64,000 nucleotides of DNA from a bacterium (lineage in GTDB: Bacteria > Planctomycetota > UBA1135 > UBA2386). The number at the start of each line of letters is the position of its first letter. The stretch's first letter is position 1. The stretch lies in contig JAUILN010000018.1 in assembly GCA_030432695.1 (NCBI GenBank), positions 62,001 through 126,000 of the forward strand. Reading direction: 5' to 3'. The translations under genes were made by a program, and so were the position numbers. This document shows positions 8,415-17,900 of the stretch, one piece after another. Under the pieces are notes generated by a model. The model worked only from the letters and a program-made list of their open reading frames with translations. It made no database searches and had not been told where the DNA came from.

Positions 8415-8999
8415 ATGAACCTCCCGAATGCGATCACCCTGTCGCGCCTCGTGTTGACGGGGGTGTGCTTCGCATTGCTGGAGTGGGCCTTCGCTGCGGG
8501 CAGCGATGGTGGCCCTGCGGTGGTGTGGTGGGCGTTCGGGCTGTTCGTCTTCGCCGCCGCCACCGACTACGTGGACGGCTGGCTGGCGCGGAAGCTCGGT
8601 CAGGTCACCAAGTTCGGCCGCGTCGTCGACCCGTTCGTCGACAAGGTTCTGGTCTGCGGTGTGTTGATCGAGCTGCTGCAGTTCGACGCGGTCCGCGAGG
8701 TCCTGCCGTTCTGGGTGGTCGTACTGATCGTCGCGCGGGAATTCCTGGTGACGGCGGTGCGCGGCCTGGTCGAGTCGGAAGGCATCCCGTTCCCGGCCGA
8801 TCGGCTCGGCAAGTGGAAGATGGTCGCGCAGTCGGTGACCGCGGGGGCCCTGTTGACCCTGATCGCCGGGACCGAGTTCTGGAGCGGCGTGGCACGCGCC
8901 GGTGTCTGGGTGTCGTTGGCGCTGACGGTCGTCTCGGCGCTCAACTACTGCTGGGTGGCGCGGCGGCTCCTGTCGGGCCCTGCAGGAACTGGAGCATGA
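8415..8999 (+). CDS. pgsA: CDP-diacylglycerol-glycerol-3-phosphate 3-phosphatidyltransferase
   Basis: PgsA makes phosphatidylglycerophosphate at the inner membrane. The 194-residue protein starts MNLPNAITLSRL, typical of PgsA, and carries the complete CDP-alcohol phosphotransferase motif D-G-x2-A-R-x8-G-x3-D-x3-D (Asp54 to Asp76). About five hydrophobic segments follow. The family resemblance fits PgsA better than phosphatidylserine synthase. The next gene is PgpA, which dephosphorylates its product, so the pair forms a phosphatidylglycerol module. The start is ATG 8415, 40 bp after rimO. Confidence 0.93.
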   Translation: MNLPNAITLSRLVLTGVCFALLEWAFAAGSDGGPAVVWWAFGLFVFAAATDYVDGWLARKLGQVTKFGRVVDPFVDKVLVCGVLIELLQFDAVREVLPFWVVVLIVAREFLVTAVRGLVESEGIPFPADRLGKWKMVAQSVTAGALLTLIAGTEFWSGVARAGVWVSLALTVVSALNYCWVARRLLSGPAGTGA

Positions 9000-9078
9000 G
9001 CTTCGCGGTGTCGCGGATTCGAGGAATCCGCGGCAGAAGCGCAGTGCGTCCGTACCTGGAGGGAGGAGCCCGACGCCG

Positions 9079-9591
9079 ATGACCTCACCGCACCGCATAC
9101 CCTCCCGACCGCTCGACGCCCTGCGTTTCCTGATGCTGACCGGTCTCGGGACCGGTCTGGCCCCGGTCGTGCCTGGGACCGTCGGCACGCTGCCCGGGGT
9201 GGTCCTCGGCGTCCTCGCCTGCCACCTGCTCTCCGGCCCCGCACTGCTGGTGGTGGTGTTCGGGCTCGCCGGCGTGCTGCTGGTCTTCGGGATGACCCAG
9301 ACGGCCTTCCTGGAGCGCCGCTTCGGCCATCACGATCCACAGGCAGTGGTGCTGGACGAGGTGGTCGGCTACCTGATCGCGCTCGGCGTCTTCCTCTTGG
9401 TCCATGGTGCGCCCGAGGCGCCGTGGGTGGTGGGGCTGTTCGTGTCGTTCCGGGCCTTCGACATCCTGAAGCCGCCGCCGGTCGGACGCCTGGAGGACCT
9501 GCCGGGAGCGGTGGGGGTCATGGCCGACGACGCCATGGCCGGGCTGCTGGCGGGCGGCCTCGCAGCACTGCTCGCGGTCTTCCTCGGCTGA
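9079..9591 (+). CDS. pgpA: Phosphatidylglycerophosphatase A
   Basis: The 170-residue membrane protein matches PgpA: LGTGLAPVVPGTVGTLPG near residues 18-35 (the TG.G.aPvaPGTfGTL signature), HDPQAVVLDEVVGYLIAL near 85-102 (metal-binding Asp/Glu), then FRAFDILKPPPVGRLEDLPG and VMADDAMAGLLAG. It removes the phosphate from phosphatidylglycerophosphate. It lies 79 bp downstream of pgsA on the same strand, consistent with one pathway and one operon. Confidence 0.95.
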   Translation: MTSPHRIPSRPLDALRFLMLTGLGTGLAPVVPGTVGTLPGVVLGVLACHLLSGPALLVVVFGLAGVLLVFGMTQTAFLERRFGHHDPQAVVLDEVVGYLIALGVFLLVHGAPEAPWVVGLFVSFRAFDILKPPPVGRLEDLPGAVGVMADDAMAGLLAGGLAALLAVFLG

Positions 9592-9689
9592 ATCCATCCG
9601 GCGCCGGGATGGGACGCACCCGGGCATTTGGCGGAGCCGGGGCTACGATCGCAGCCGATGGTGATGACCGACGGCAGTGAGGTGTGTCG

Positions 9690-10748
9690 ATGAGCCGGCG
9701 CGGCGGTAGGCAGAAGACCGGCAAGCTGGCGCTGCGGCTCGCGTTGGTGCTCGGCATCATGGCGACCGTCGGCGCGTTCGTCGTCGTGTTCGCGATGAGT
9801 CCCGAGGACAGCCGTGAGTGGGCCTTCGGGAGCCTGACCGCCGCGGTGGTCGGGGTGGCGGTCGCGGTCGGCGCGTGGGTGCAGGGCAGCGGACTCGCCA
9901 GCCGGATGACCGACCTGCAGCTGGCCGTGTCGAAGCTCGGTCGTGGCAGTGCCGAGGTGCGGGTCAGGATCTCGGGCAACGACGAGGTCACCTCGCTGGG
10001 GCGCGCGGTGCAGTATCTGTCGACCGACCTGCAGGAGGTCTTCAAGGAGATCGACTCGGGTGGCGGCAAGGCGGCGACGATGGATCCGCAGGTCCGCGAG
10101 CTGCGCGATCTGACGCTGGGCGAGCAGCTGCCGCAGCCGGAGGGCTACGAGGTCGACGGCCAGATCGGTGCCGGCAACCGTGGTGGTCTCGACTACTTCG
10201 GTGCGGCCGGCAACGTCGCCTACGTGGTGAGTGGCGAGGGGGCGACCGCGCTGTCGGTCGTCGCCTGCCGGATGGCGCGCGACGAGCTGTCGCGGGCGCT
10301 CGAGCAGGGCGTGTCGGCACGCAAGGCGCTGGCCCACACCAACCGCGTCCTGCACAAGAAGCTGCCGCGCGGGGCCTGCGCCAAGGCCAGCCTGCTGGAG
10401 ATGGGCGACGGCGAGGTGAAGCTCTACCAGGCCGGCTACCGCGCGCCCTTGTGGATATGCAAGGCCGGTGAGGTGCTCGAGATCGAGGCCGATGGCCTGG
10501 CGCTGGGGCTCGACGAAGGGCCGGTGTTCGAGAAGGGCCTGCGGCCGCAGTCGATCGCGGTGCAGTTCGGCGTGCGGCTGGTGCAGACCAACGACGCCGG
10601 GGTGCGCATGCAGGAGTTCCTCGACCTGGTGCAGGAGCACTCGCCGAAGCACACCATGCCATTCATGCACCTGGTGCTCGGCGCGCTCGAGGGCGATGAC
10701 GGGCTGCGCGAGGACGTCCTGCTCCTGACCGTGAAGCGCAGCAACTGA
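9690..10748 (+). CDS. Membrane SpoIIE/RsbU-like phosphatase-fold protein, catalytic residues degenerate
   Basis: The N-terminus has two membrane helices (about residues 12-32 and 42-65), then a HAMP-like stretch and coiled linker (to about 125), then a PP2C-type SpoIIE fold (about 140-352). The fold is recognisable from LHKKLPRGACAKASLLEM, KLYQAGYRAPLWICKAG and ALGLDEGPVFEKGL. Active RsbU proteins have metal ligands in a GGDxxD turn and a TDGxxE motif; here these read GGLDYF (Asp168) and TNDAGV. It may therefore be a pseudophosphatase or an unusual variant. It lies 8 bp upstream of the MazG-like gene. GTG 9684, two codons upstream, is an alternative start. Confidence 0.75.
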   Translation: MSRRGGRQKTGKLALRLALVLGIMATVGAFVVVFAMSPEDSREWAFGSLTAAVVGVAVAVGAWVQGSGLASRMTDLQLAVSKLGRGSAEVRVRISGNDEVTSLGRAVQYLSTDLQEVFKEIDSGGGKAATMDPQVRELRDLTLGEQLPQPEGYEVDGQIGAGNRGGLDYFGAAGNVAYVVSGEGATALSVVACRMARDELSRALEQGVSARKALAHTNRVLHKKLPRGACAKASLLEMGDGEVKLYQAGYRAPLWICKAGEVLEIEADGLALGLDEGPVFEKGLRPQSIAVQFGVRLVQTNDAGVRMQEFLDLVQEHSPKHTMPFMHLVLGALEGDDGLREDVLLLTVKRSN

Positions 10749-10756
10749 ACGAGTCC

Positions 10757-11062
10757 ATGACCGACAGTCCACGAGCCGATCAGGCCGAGCCCGACTTCCA
10801 ACGCCTGATCGAGGACATCTACTTCGACCGCGACTCCGCCCGCGGCACGCAAGGCACGCTCCTGTGGTTCGTCGAGGAGGTCGGCGAACTGGTCCGCGCA
10901 ATCCGCCGCCAGGAGCGCGACAACCTCGAGGAGGAGTTCGCCGACGTCTACGCGTGGCTGTGCACCCTCGCCTCGATGCACGGCATCCGCCTCGACGAGA
11001 TCGGTCAGAAGAAGTACGGCCAGGGATGCCCCAAGTGCGGCAGAACCCCCTGCGCCTGCTGA
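10757..11062 (+). CDS. Small MazG-like nucleotide pyrophosphohydrolase with C-terminal Cys motif
   Basis: The 101-residue protein has the all-alpha MazG core: FVEEVGELVRAIRR (EExxE metal-binding helix, about residues 36-49) and LEEEFADVYAWLCTLA (second acidic helix with ExxD). The family hydrolyses (d)NTPs to NMP and PPi. The last 15 residues form a compact CPKCGRTPCAC tail that probably binds zinc, seen in a subgroup of short MazG-like proteins. It sits 8 bp after the SpoIIE-like gene and overlaps the likely start of the next gene by 37 bases. Confidence 0.85.
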   Translation: MTDSPRADQAEPDFQRLIEDIYFDRDSARGTQGTLLWFVEEVGELVRAIRRQERDNLEEEFADVYAWLCTLASMHGIRLDEIGQKKYGQGCPKCGRTPCAC

Positions 11063-13962
11063 CGAGTTTCTGCAACTGGTGCCTGGCACCGGTTGGAAGA
11101 ACTCGCGCGGTCGCGCTGCTCGTCGCGATCGCCGCACTCCTGTCCGGCGCCGCCGCGCTGGTCCACCAGATCCTCTGGGTCCGGCGGCTCGGCGATCTGG
11201 TCGGCCATGGCGGGCCTGCCGTCGCGGTGGTCCTCGCGACCTTCTTCGTCGGGCTCGGCATCGGCGCGCGGCTGTTCGGCCGCGAGGCCGACCGCACCCG
11301 ACATCCCGCGCGTCTCTACCTGATCCTCGAGGTCGGTATCGCGCTCTGGGCGGTGTCGTTCCTGGGCCTTGCCGAGCTGGTCAGCGACTTCTGGCTCGGT
11401 CTCGGGCCCGCCTCCTGGCCGCTCGCCGCGCGCCTTGCCGGCTCCGCATTGCTGGCCGCCCTGCTGATCCTGCCGCCGTGCCTGTGCCTCGGCGGCACCT
11501 TGCCGGTCCTGGTTCGCCTGGTCACCGCGCAGTTCGGCGCGACCCCCGCGACCGACAGCGCCGCCGGCCACGCGGTGAGCTGGATCTACGCCGTCAACAC
11601 CCTCGGTGCCGCCGCCGGCGCGCTCCTCGCCGGCTTCGTCGTCCTCCCCGAACTCGGCATCGCCGACGGTCTGCTCGTCGCCGCCGGCGCGAACCTCCTC
11701 GCCGGCCTCCTGGTCGCGTGGATCCCCACAAGACTTTTACAACCGGTGCCAGGCACGAGTTGTCAAAGTCGCGAGGGACACCTACGCGAGGAAGACGTGC
11801 AGCCGGTGCCTGGCACCACTTGCGAGACTTCGCGGAGGACGGTGCTCGCGGCGGCCTGGGTCTCGGGCCTGTTCGGCATCGGCTGCGAGATCGTCTGGAC
11901 CCGCGCCCTGGCCGCGCGGCTGAGCAGCACCGTCTACTCGTTCGCGATCCTGCTCGGCAGCTACCTGCTGGCGCTCGGTCTCGGCGCCGCGGTCATCGCC
12001 TTCGTCGACCGGCGGCGTCCGCTCGGGCGTGGCGCGGTGGGAGCGCTGTTCCTCGCTGCCGCGATCACCGCGATCGCCAGCTCGAAGATCCTGGTCGTAC
12101 TCGGCACCAGCTTGCGTCGTGCCGCGGGAGACGACCTCGGCCGCGTGCAGGCGTCGGAACTGCTGACCGCCTTGCTGGTGATGCTGCCGCCGTGCCTGGT
12201 GCTCGGCGCTCTGTTCCCGAGCCTGGTCCGCCTCGCGCACCGCACGGCACCCGCCGGCGGTCTCGCCACCGACTACGGTCGGATCCAACTCGCGAACACC
12301 TGGGGCGCCGTCCTCGCCGCCGCGCTCTGTGGCTTCGTCACGCTGCCGCTGCTCGGTCTCACGCCGACGCTCCTGCTCCTCGCGGGCGCCGCCGCGGCGA
12401 TGAGCTTCGTGCTGCTGCCATCGCCGGCGACCGGCCGGTTCCGCGGCCCGCGTCTGCATCTCGCCGCGCTCGTGGTCCTCGGTCTCGCCGCCGCCACCTT
12501 GACGACCGACCTCCGTTCCTGGCGCTCGCGTCCCGGCGACGTCCTGGTCGACTACCGCGAGGGCCGCTCGGCCAGCGTGGCCGTGATCCGCAAGACCGAC
12601 GGCGATCTGATCCTGCAGGTCGACCAGACCTACCGACTCGGCGGTGAGCGGGGCCGGTTCCCGCAGGCGCGGCAGGGCCTGATCGTGCCGTTGCTGGGAC
12701 TCGGAGATGCGCGCTCGGACGCGTCGGGCATCACGATGCTGCCCCGTTCCCGGTTTCGCGGGCTCACGATCGGGGTCGGAACCGGTTCGTCTGCTGGCTA
12801 CATGGCAGCGCTCCTGGCCGTCCGGGACAGGTCGTTCGCATTGGACGCGGTCGATGTGGTCCCCGAGGTCCTGCAGGTCCTCTCGCGCTTCGATCCGGTC
12901 AGTGAGGGCTTCTCGGATCGCGTTGCCTACGACCCGCGGGTGAGCGCGCACGCCCTCGACGCGCGGTTGTTCGTCGCCAGCGCAGAACCGGAGTCCTACA
13001 CCTTCGTCGAAGGCGACCTGTTCGTTCCGTGGCGCCCGGGCGAAGGCGCGATGTACACGCTGGAGCACTTCCACAACGTGCGCCGCGCGCTCTCGCCGTT
13101 GGGGATCTACGTGCAGTGGCTCCCGCTGTATCAGCTCGGCCCCGACGAGCTGCGTACGATCACCCGGACCTTCCTGGAGGCCTTCGACCACGCCGCGGCG
13201 ATCTGGCTCTACTACAACACGCGCACGCCGACGCTCGGCCTGGTCGGCACCAAGGACGATCTGCGCTTCCCACCGCATTCGCTCCTCACGTCGTTCTGGG
13301 AGCTGCCGGAGTCGAGATCCCTGCTGCTCTCGGCAGGCTTGGATGCTCCGCGCGAACTCGCCGGTCTCTGGCTCTGTGATCGCCCGACCCTGGCGAGCTT
13401 CGCGGGAGACGCCCCGATCGAGACGCTTGCCCGCCCACGCACCGAGTACGCGAGTGCGCGGCACCAGACCGCCAACCCTCGGACCCTGGCTCGTGACAAT
13501 CTGCGGGCCCTGCTCGACCTTCCGTCTGACCCGCTGGCGCAGGGCCACCTGCAGTTCGTTCGGGATCCCGACCTCCGCACCGCCTGCATCGCCCGCCACG
13601 CCGCCGCCCGCGCTGTCCTCCGCGCCGGCTTCGCCCGCGAGCACACCCAGGACCCCGACGCCGCCGTCCGCCACATGCTCGACGCGGTCGCCGCCGACCC
13701 GGCCTGGGACTGGGCCGTGCGCCGCTTCGAGCGCGATGTCCGCGAGGCGATCGAACGCTCCCGCGAAGCACTCGTGACCGGCACCCTCGACCGCCTCGCG
13801 ACCGTCCCGGGCACCGAGGCAGCACTCCACGCCCTGCGCGCCCGCCTCGCCGAGCACCATGGCGACCGGACCACCGCGCTCGCCGAGGCCGCCAAGGCCC
13901 TGGCTCTCCGCCCCGACGACCCCGCGACCCGCTCGCTGCAGGTCCGCCTGGAAGAGCGTTGA
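11026..13962 (+). CDS. Fused multi-pass membrane / spermidine-synthase-like protein
   Basis: About 979 residues. The N-terminal half has roughly a dozen hydrophobic helices in two halves (each with an LPPCL.LG.L.P.LVR segment), typical of fused MFS/spermidine-synthase-like proteins. A soluble methyltransferase-like domain follows (TIGVGTGSSAGYMAALLA, LDAVDVVPEV, YTLEHFHNVRRALSPLG). The C-terminal 120 residues are Ala/Arg-rich, TPR-like helices. True aminopropyltransferase activity is doubtful. Two stretches match a palindromic DNA repeat and read through in frame: near the N-terminus and near residues 236-272 (peptide VPGT twice). ATG 11026 is the best start I can find; it overlaps the MazG-like gene. 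Confidence 0.75.
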   Translation: MPQVRQNPLRLLTSFCNWCLAPVGRTRAVALLVAIAALLSGAAALVHQILWVRRLGDLVGHGGPAVAVVLATFFVGLGIGARLFGREADRTRHPARLYLILEVGIALWAVSFLGLAELVSDFWLGLGPASWPLAARLAGSALLAALLILPPCLCLGGTLPVLVRLVTAQFGATPATDSAAGHAVSWIYAVNTLGAAAGALLAGFVVLPELGIADGLLVAAGANLLAGLLVAWIPTRLLQPVPGTSCQSREGHLREEDVQPVPGTTCETSRRTVLAAAWVSGLFGIGCEIVWTRALAARLSSTVYSFAILLGSYLLALGLGAAVIAFVDRRRPLGRGAVGALFLAAAITAIASSKILVVLGTSLRRAAGDDLGRVQASELLTALLVMLPPCLVLGALFPSLVRLAHRTAPAGGLATDYGRIQLANTWGAVLAAALCGFVTLPLLGLTPTLLLLAGAAAAMSFVLLPSPATGRFRGPRLHLAALVVLGLAAATLTTDLRSWRSRPGDVLVDYREGRSASVAVIRKTDGDLILQVDQTYRLGGERGRFPQARQGLIVPLLGLGDARSDASGITMLPRSRFRGLTIGVGTGSSAGYMAALLAVRDRSFALDAVDVVPEVLQVLSRFDPVSEGFSDRVAYDPRVSAHALDARLFVASAEPESYTFVEGDLFVPWRPGEGAMYTLEHFHNVRRALSPLGIYVQWLPLYQLGPDELRTITRTFLEAFDHAAAIWLYYNTRTPTLGLVGTKDDLRFPPHSLLTSFWELPESRSLLLSAGLDAPRELAGLWLCDRPTLASFAGDAPIETLARPRTEYASARHQTANPRTLARDNLRALLDLPSDPLAQGHLQFVRDPDLRTACIARHAAARAVLRAGFAREHTQDPDAAVRHMLDAVAADPAWDWAVRRFERDVREAIERSREALVTGTLDRLATVPGTEAALHALRARLAEHHGDRTTALAEAAKALALRPDDPATRSLQVRLEER
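11063..11105. repeat. GGTGCC-T-GGCACC palindromic element, copy A
   Basis: An imperfect dyad is centred on GGTGCCTGGCACC (11079-11091). The flanks CGAGTTTCTGCAAC and GTTGGAAGAACTCG are nearly complementary, giving a stem of about 20 bp. It spans the end of the previous stop-codon region and the first codons of the fused membrane gene, so it is read as part of that protein. The core is shared with four other copies in this window. Confidence 0.8.
11732..11770. repeat. GGTGCC-A-GGCAC palindromic element, copy B
   Basis: The core CGGTGCCAGGCACG is flanked by GACTTTTACAAC and GTTGTCAAAGTC, which pair with one mismatch. It lies inside the open reading frame of the fused membrane/spermidine-synthase-like gene without breaking it, and is 15 bp from copy C. 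Confidence 0.85.
11786..11833. repeat. GGTGCC-T-GGCACC palindromic element, copy C
   Basis: The core CCGGTGCCTGGCACCA lies between GCGAGGAAGACGTGCA and TTGCGAGACTTCGC, which pair only partly. It lies in frame within the same gene as copy B. Copies B and C together add a loop of about 35 residues between two hydrophobic segments, so the insertion sits where it is least harmful. Confidence 0.8.
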
Positions 13963-13997
13963 AACCGCGCTCCACCCCGGCGACGAAGGGTGGTGCC

Positions 13998-14915
13998 ATG
14001 CGCGCGCTGCTGACGATCCTTCTCACCGTCCTGCTCCAGTTGCCGTTCGCGAGCTGCTCGTCGGAGCCCGGCGTGCAGACCGGCGGTTCGACCGACGCCA
14101 ACACCGCCGTCTCCACCGGCGACGCCCCGACGCAGCAGCCCGACCCCGACGGCCTGCCTCCCGAAGGCCGCGTCCCGGTCGTCGACGACACCGAGCCCGA
14201 CGACGAACCCGAGGCGTCCGGCGGCACGACCACCGGCGGGACCAACGCGCCCGAGCCCGGCAGCGCACCCGAGGACAGCGCACCCGAAGATCCTGAGGAG
14301 CTCCCGCCCGCGCTCACCGAATACATGGGCCGCCGCATCGCCCAGACCATGCACTGGAAGGGCGCCGAGTGGCTGATGCGCGCCACCCGAGAGGACGAAG
14401 AACACGCCACCGAGATGCTCGATGCGCTCGACGTCCCGCCCGGCGCCACCGTCGCCGACATCGGCTGCGGCAACGGCTACCACACCCTGCGCCTCGCCGC
14501 GCGCGTCGGCGCCGAGGGCCGGGTCCTGGCCGTCGACATCCAGGAGCCGATGCTGGCGATGCTGCGGCGGCGGATGGCCAACGCCGACCTGACCAACGTC
14601 GAACCGATCCTCGGCACCCTCGCCGACCCGCGCCTGCCCGAGGGCGTGGTCGACCTCGTCCTGCTGGTCGACGTCTACCACGAGTTCAGCCACCCCGAGC
14701 AGATGCTCGCGGCGATCCGTCGGAGCCTCGCGCCGGGCGGCCGCGTGGTCCTGGTCGAGTTCCGCGAGGAAGACCCGGACGTGCCCATCAAGCCCCTGCA
14801 CAAGATGTCGAAGGCCCAGGTGCGCCGCGAGCTCGAGGCCAACGGCTTCCAGCATGCGGCGAGCTACGACGAGTTGCCGTGGCAGCACGTCGAGACGTTC
14901 CAGGCCGCTCGGTAG
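13998..14915 (+). CDS. Lipoprotein class I SAM-dependent methyltransferase
   Basis: The protein starts MRALLTILLTVLLQLPFASC, a lipoprotein signal peptide with lipobox (LPFAS/C, Cys20). A low-complexity Pro/Glu/Thr/Gly linker of about 80 residues follows, then a class I methyltransferase: VADIGCGNGYHTLRLA (motif I, from about residue 153), VLAVDIQEPML, DLVLLVDVYHEFSHPEQML and LAPGGRVVLVEFREED. The domain resembles UbiE/Methyltransf_25 proteins. Its presence behind a lipobox is odd because SAM is cytoplasmic. ATG 13998, preceded by GAAGGGTGG, is preferred over TTG 13959, which would bury the signal peptide. The substrate is unknown. Confidence 0.82.
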   Translation: MRALLTILLTVLLQLPFASCSSEPGVQTGGSTDANTAVSTGDAPTQQPDPDGLPPEGRVPVVDDTEPDDEPEASGGTTTGGTNAPEPGSAPEDSAPEDPEELPPALTEYMGRRIAQTMHWKGAEWLMRATREDEEHATEMLDALDVPPGATVADIGCGNGYHTLRLAARVGAEGRVLAVDIQEPMLAMLRRRMANADLTNVEPILGTLADPRLPEGVVDLVLLVDVYHEFSHPEQMLAAIRRSLAPGGRVVLVEFREEDPDVPIKPLHKMSKAQVRRELEANGFQHAASYDELPWQHVETFQAAR

Positions 14916-14958
14916 CGGCCGCATTGACCGAGGGGGCGCAGTGGCCGAATCTTCGCAC

Positions 14959-17900
14959 ATGCTGCGCGTCTCCGAACCGCTTCGACCGCTCCTCGCGGCT
15001 GTCCTCCTCGGTGCCTTCGCCCTCCCCGCACAGGACCGTCCGGTCCGCGCTCCGGCTGGCGCGCCCGTCGACGATGCCGACGAGATCTACGCCTGGATGT
15101 CCGACGCCGCCCACGTCGAGTCCAAGGGCGACTGGGTCGCCTACGTCGGTGCTAGCGGCCGCGAGTATCAGATCGTCGAGAACCTCGAGGGCGACTTCGT
15201 GGTCCAGACCCCGCTGGGTCGGACCTTCGTGGACTCCTGGCGGATCGACGACGAGGAGGCGATCGACTTCGCGAGCCTGGTGGCTGCTGCGAAGGCGGCC
15301 GGCGCGGTCCCCGATCGTTCCTCCGACGACGAGATCAAAGCGCGGCTCTGGTGGACCCCCGGGCTCGGCGACACCTTCGGTACCGACGACGGCTTCGTCG
15401 AACGCTTCGGCAAGGAACGGGCCTTCCGCCTGGTCGATGCCGGCGAGCCGGCGCGCCGCGGCGACGTCCAGCAACTGCGCCTGGAGGCGGCGCGCGCCGC
15501 GGGACCGCTCGGCGACCTGCTCCGTGGCGAGGACTATCTGGCGTCGGCGCTGCGCGCTGCCCTCGATGGTCTCGCCCCTTTGACCGAGGACGAACTCGAC
15601 AACGAGCGCTCCGCGGCCGGCGAACCCGTGCTCATGTTCACCGAGGACACCGAGATGCCCTCGCAGAGCCTGCGCCGCATGGTCCGCCACGGCTGGCTCG
15701 GCCAGGTCGCGCCCGACCTGCGCGGCGCGGAGGAAGTCCTCGAGGCGGTGCTCGACGCGGAGCAACTGCTGCCGGCCGGCACCTGGGAGAGCGACGACGG
15801 TTGCCGCGTGGTCCGGCTGCGCGACGCCTTCGACCGCGAGGTCTGGCAGGTGGTCGACGGCGACGTGCAGCACGTCGCGGTCCGTCACCCGATGCCGCAC
15901 CACTTCGAGCACCAGGGCGCGACGATCGGCTCCGCCTGGCTCGAGTACCAGCTGGCCACCGATGCCGACCCCTTCGACCGCGCCACGCTCCTGGCAGCTT
16001 CCCGGGTCACGCTGCGCCTGTGGGGCGAGCCGATGGCGGTCCGCGTGGGCGGACGCCTCGGCAGCGACGAGTCCTGGAGCGACTGGCTCCACGAGACCGA
16101 CTACGACCACGACAACGCGCTGGTCGATTGCCTGCCGCCGCACCTGGCGCTCGTCGATCTGGCGGGCGACCTGCTCGCGCTCAGCCTGCCGCGCGGCGAA
16201 CTCCCGGCGCCCGGGAACGGCTCCGCCGACGACGCCTGGCTCGACCGCGCCGCCGAGCTGTTGAAGGGCGCACGCCACCTCGACCTGATCGGCGAGTACC
16301 TCTTCGTCTACGCCTGGGACAGCCCGGACCCGAACCTGTCGTTGGCCGTCGGCACACCCGGCCTCTGCGGCGACCGCCAGCACACCGCGCTCGAGACCCT
16401 CGGCACCGCATGCGGCGGCGAGATCCGCGGCGACTGCGACGACCTCGCGGCGCTGACCGTCGACCTGCTGCGCCGCCAGGGTCTGTTCGCATTGGAGATG
16501 GGCACCCCCGAGCACGCCTCGACCCTGTGGGTGGAGCCGACCGAGGAGGGCTGGTCGGCGTTCGTGCTGCAGACCGGTCCGACCCTGGAGTTCACCGGCG
16601 ACTCGGTGCGCGAGGTGATCGACGCGGTCTACTACAGCGAGGACCCGACGATCTTCTTCGACCCCGAGGCGGCGCTCGGACTGCACCGCTTCCCCGGCGA
16701 CAACAGCCTGACCGACGTCTACGTGCCGCTCGGCGTGTTCACCGACCCCGAACTCGCCACCGACGTGTTCGCGCGCGCCGAGCTGCTGCACGCCGGCGCC
16801 CTGGCTGCGGCGACCGAGCGGGTGCGCCGGTCGGTGGAGCGCTTCCCGGGCCAACTCGAGCCGCGGATCGCGCTCGCCGATCTGCTGGTCGGGCAGAACG
16901 ACCACGCGACGGCCGCCGAGGTGTTCCGTGGGGTGTTGGAGGATGCCCAGGCCTTCGCCACCCGGACCAAGGCCCGCGTCGGTCTGATCGAGTGTCTCGT
17001 GCGGCTCGGCGAGGACCGCGCCGCAGCACGGCAGTTCGACCGGCTGCTCGCCGCAGATCTGCCGGACCTGGGCTGGGACGGCGGGGTCCTGCAGCGCGGC
17101 ATCCTGGTCGCGTCGTTCGCGGATCGCCTGCTGCGGCCCGAGTCCATGGCGCTGTTCGAGCGCCTGGTCGACGCGGTGCTGCTCGCCGGCCTCGACCCGT
17201 CGCTCGACCGCTGCGCTCGCGGTCTGGAGTTCTCCGATGCGGAGGCGCAGGGCGAGGACGCCTGGGAGACCGTCGAGACCGACGACCTGCCCTGGTTCGA
17301 TCCGTGGCTGCTCGACCACGAACTCGACGACGCCACCGCGCGTCTGCACTTCGCGTTGGAGTGGATGGCCGCCGGTGGGGCGGACGAGGCCGCGCGTCGT
17401 CGTGAGATCGAGCCGCTGCTCGACCGTTACGTGCGCACCGTGGTCGGCATCCCCGACGCGACATCGTGGCTGCGCTGGAGCAGTCTCGCGGCGGTGGGCA
17501 CCTGGCTGCACCGTGCCGAGGCCGCCGGGGAACTCGGTGCCGACGGACCCCTACCAGCCCGCTGCGACGCCCTGCAGACCCTGCTGTCGGGCGAGGCGGA
17601 ACCGCTGTTCGGACCCGGCGAGGACTGGCGCCCCGTGCTCACGCCGCTGGTCGCCCTGTCGCCCTACTACTGGTGGGGCGAGATCGGCAACTGCTTCCGC
17701 CCGGAGCGGGATGGGCTCGACCTCGACGAGATCGCCGGCCTCGCGGTGCGCCTGGAGGCGGCATGCAGCACGCTCGACCAGATCGGTTGGCTGGATCCGT
17801 CGCTCGAGGCGGTGCAGCGCGACGGCCTGTTGATGGCCGCCCTGGCCCGCGCCGACCAGGACGAGGTCCGCCGCCTGTTCGCGGTCTTCGGCGCACGCAA

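Noticed and set aside
10864..11026. Earlier start for the fused membrane/spermidine-synthase-like gene
   Set aside because: It would lie wholly inside the MazG-like gene and encode an Arg/Pro-rich stretch without membrane character.
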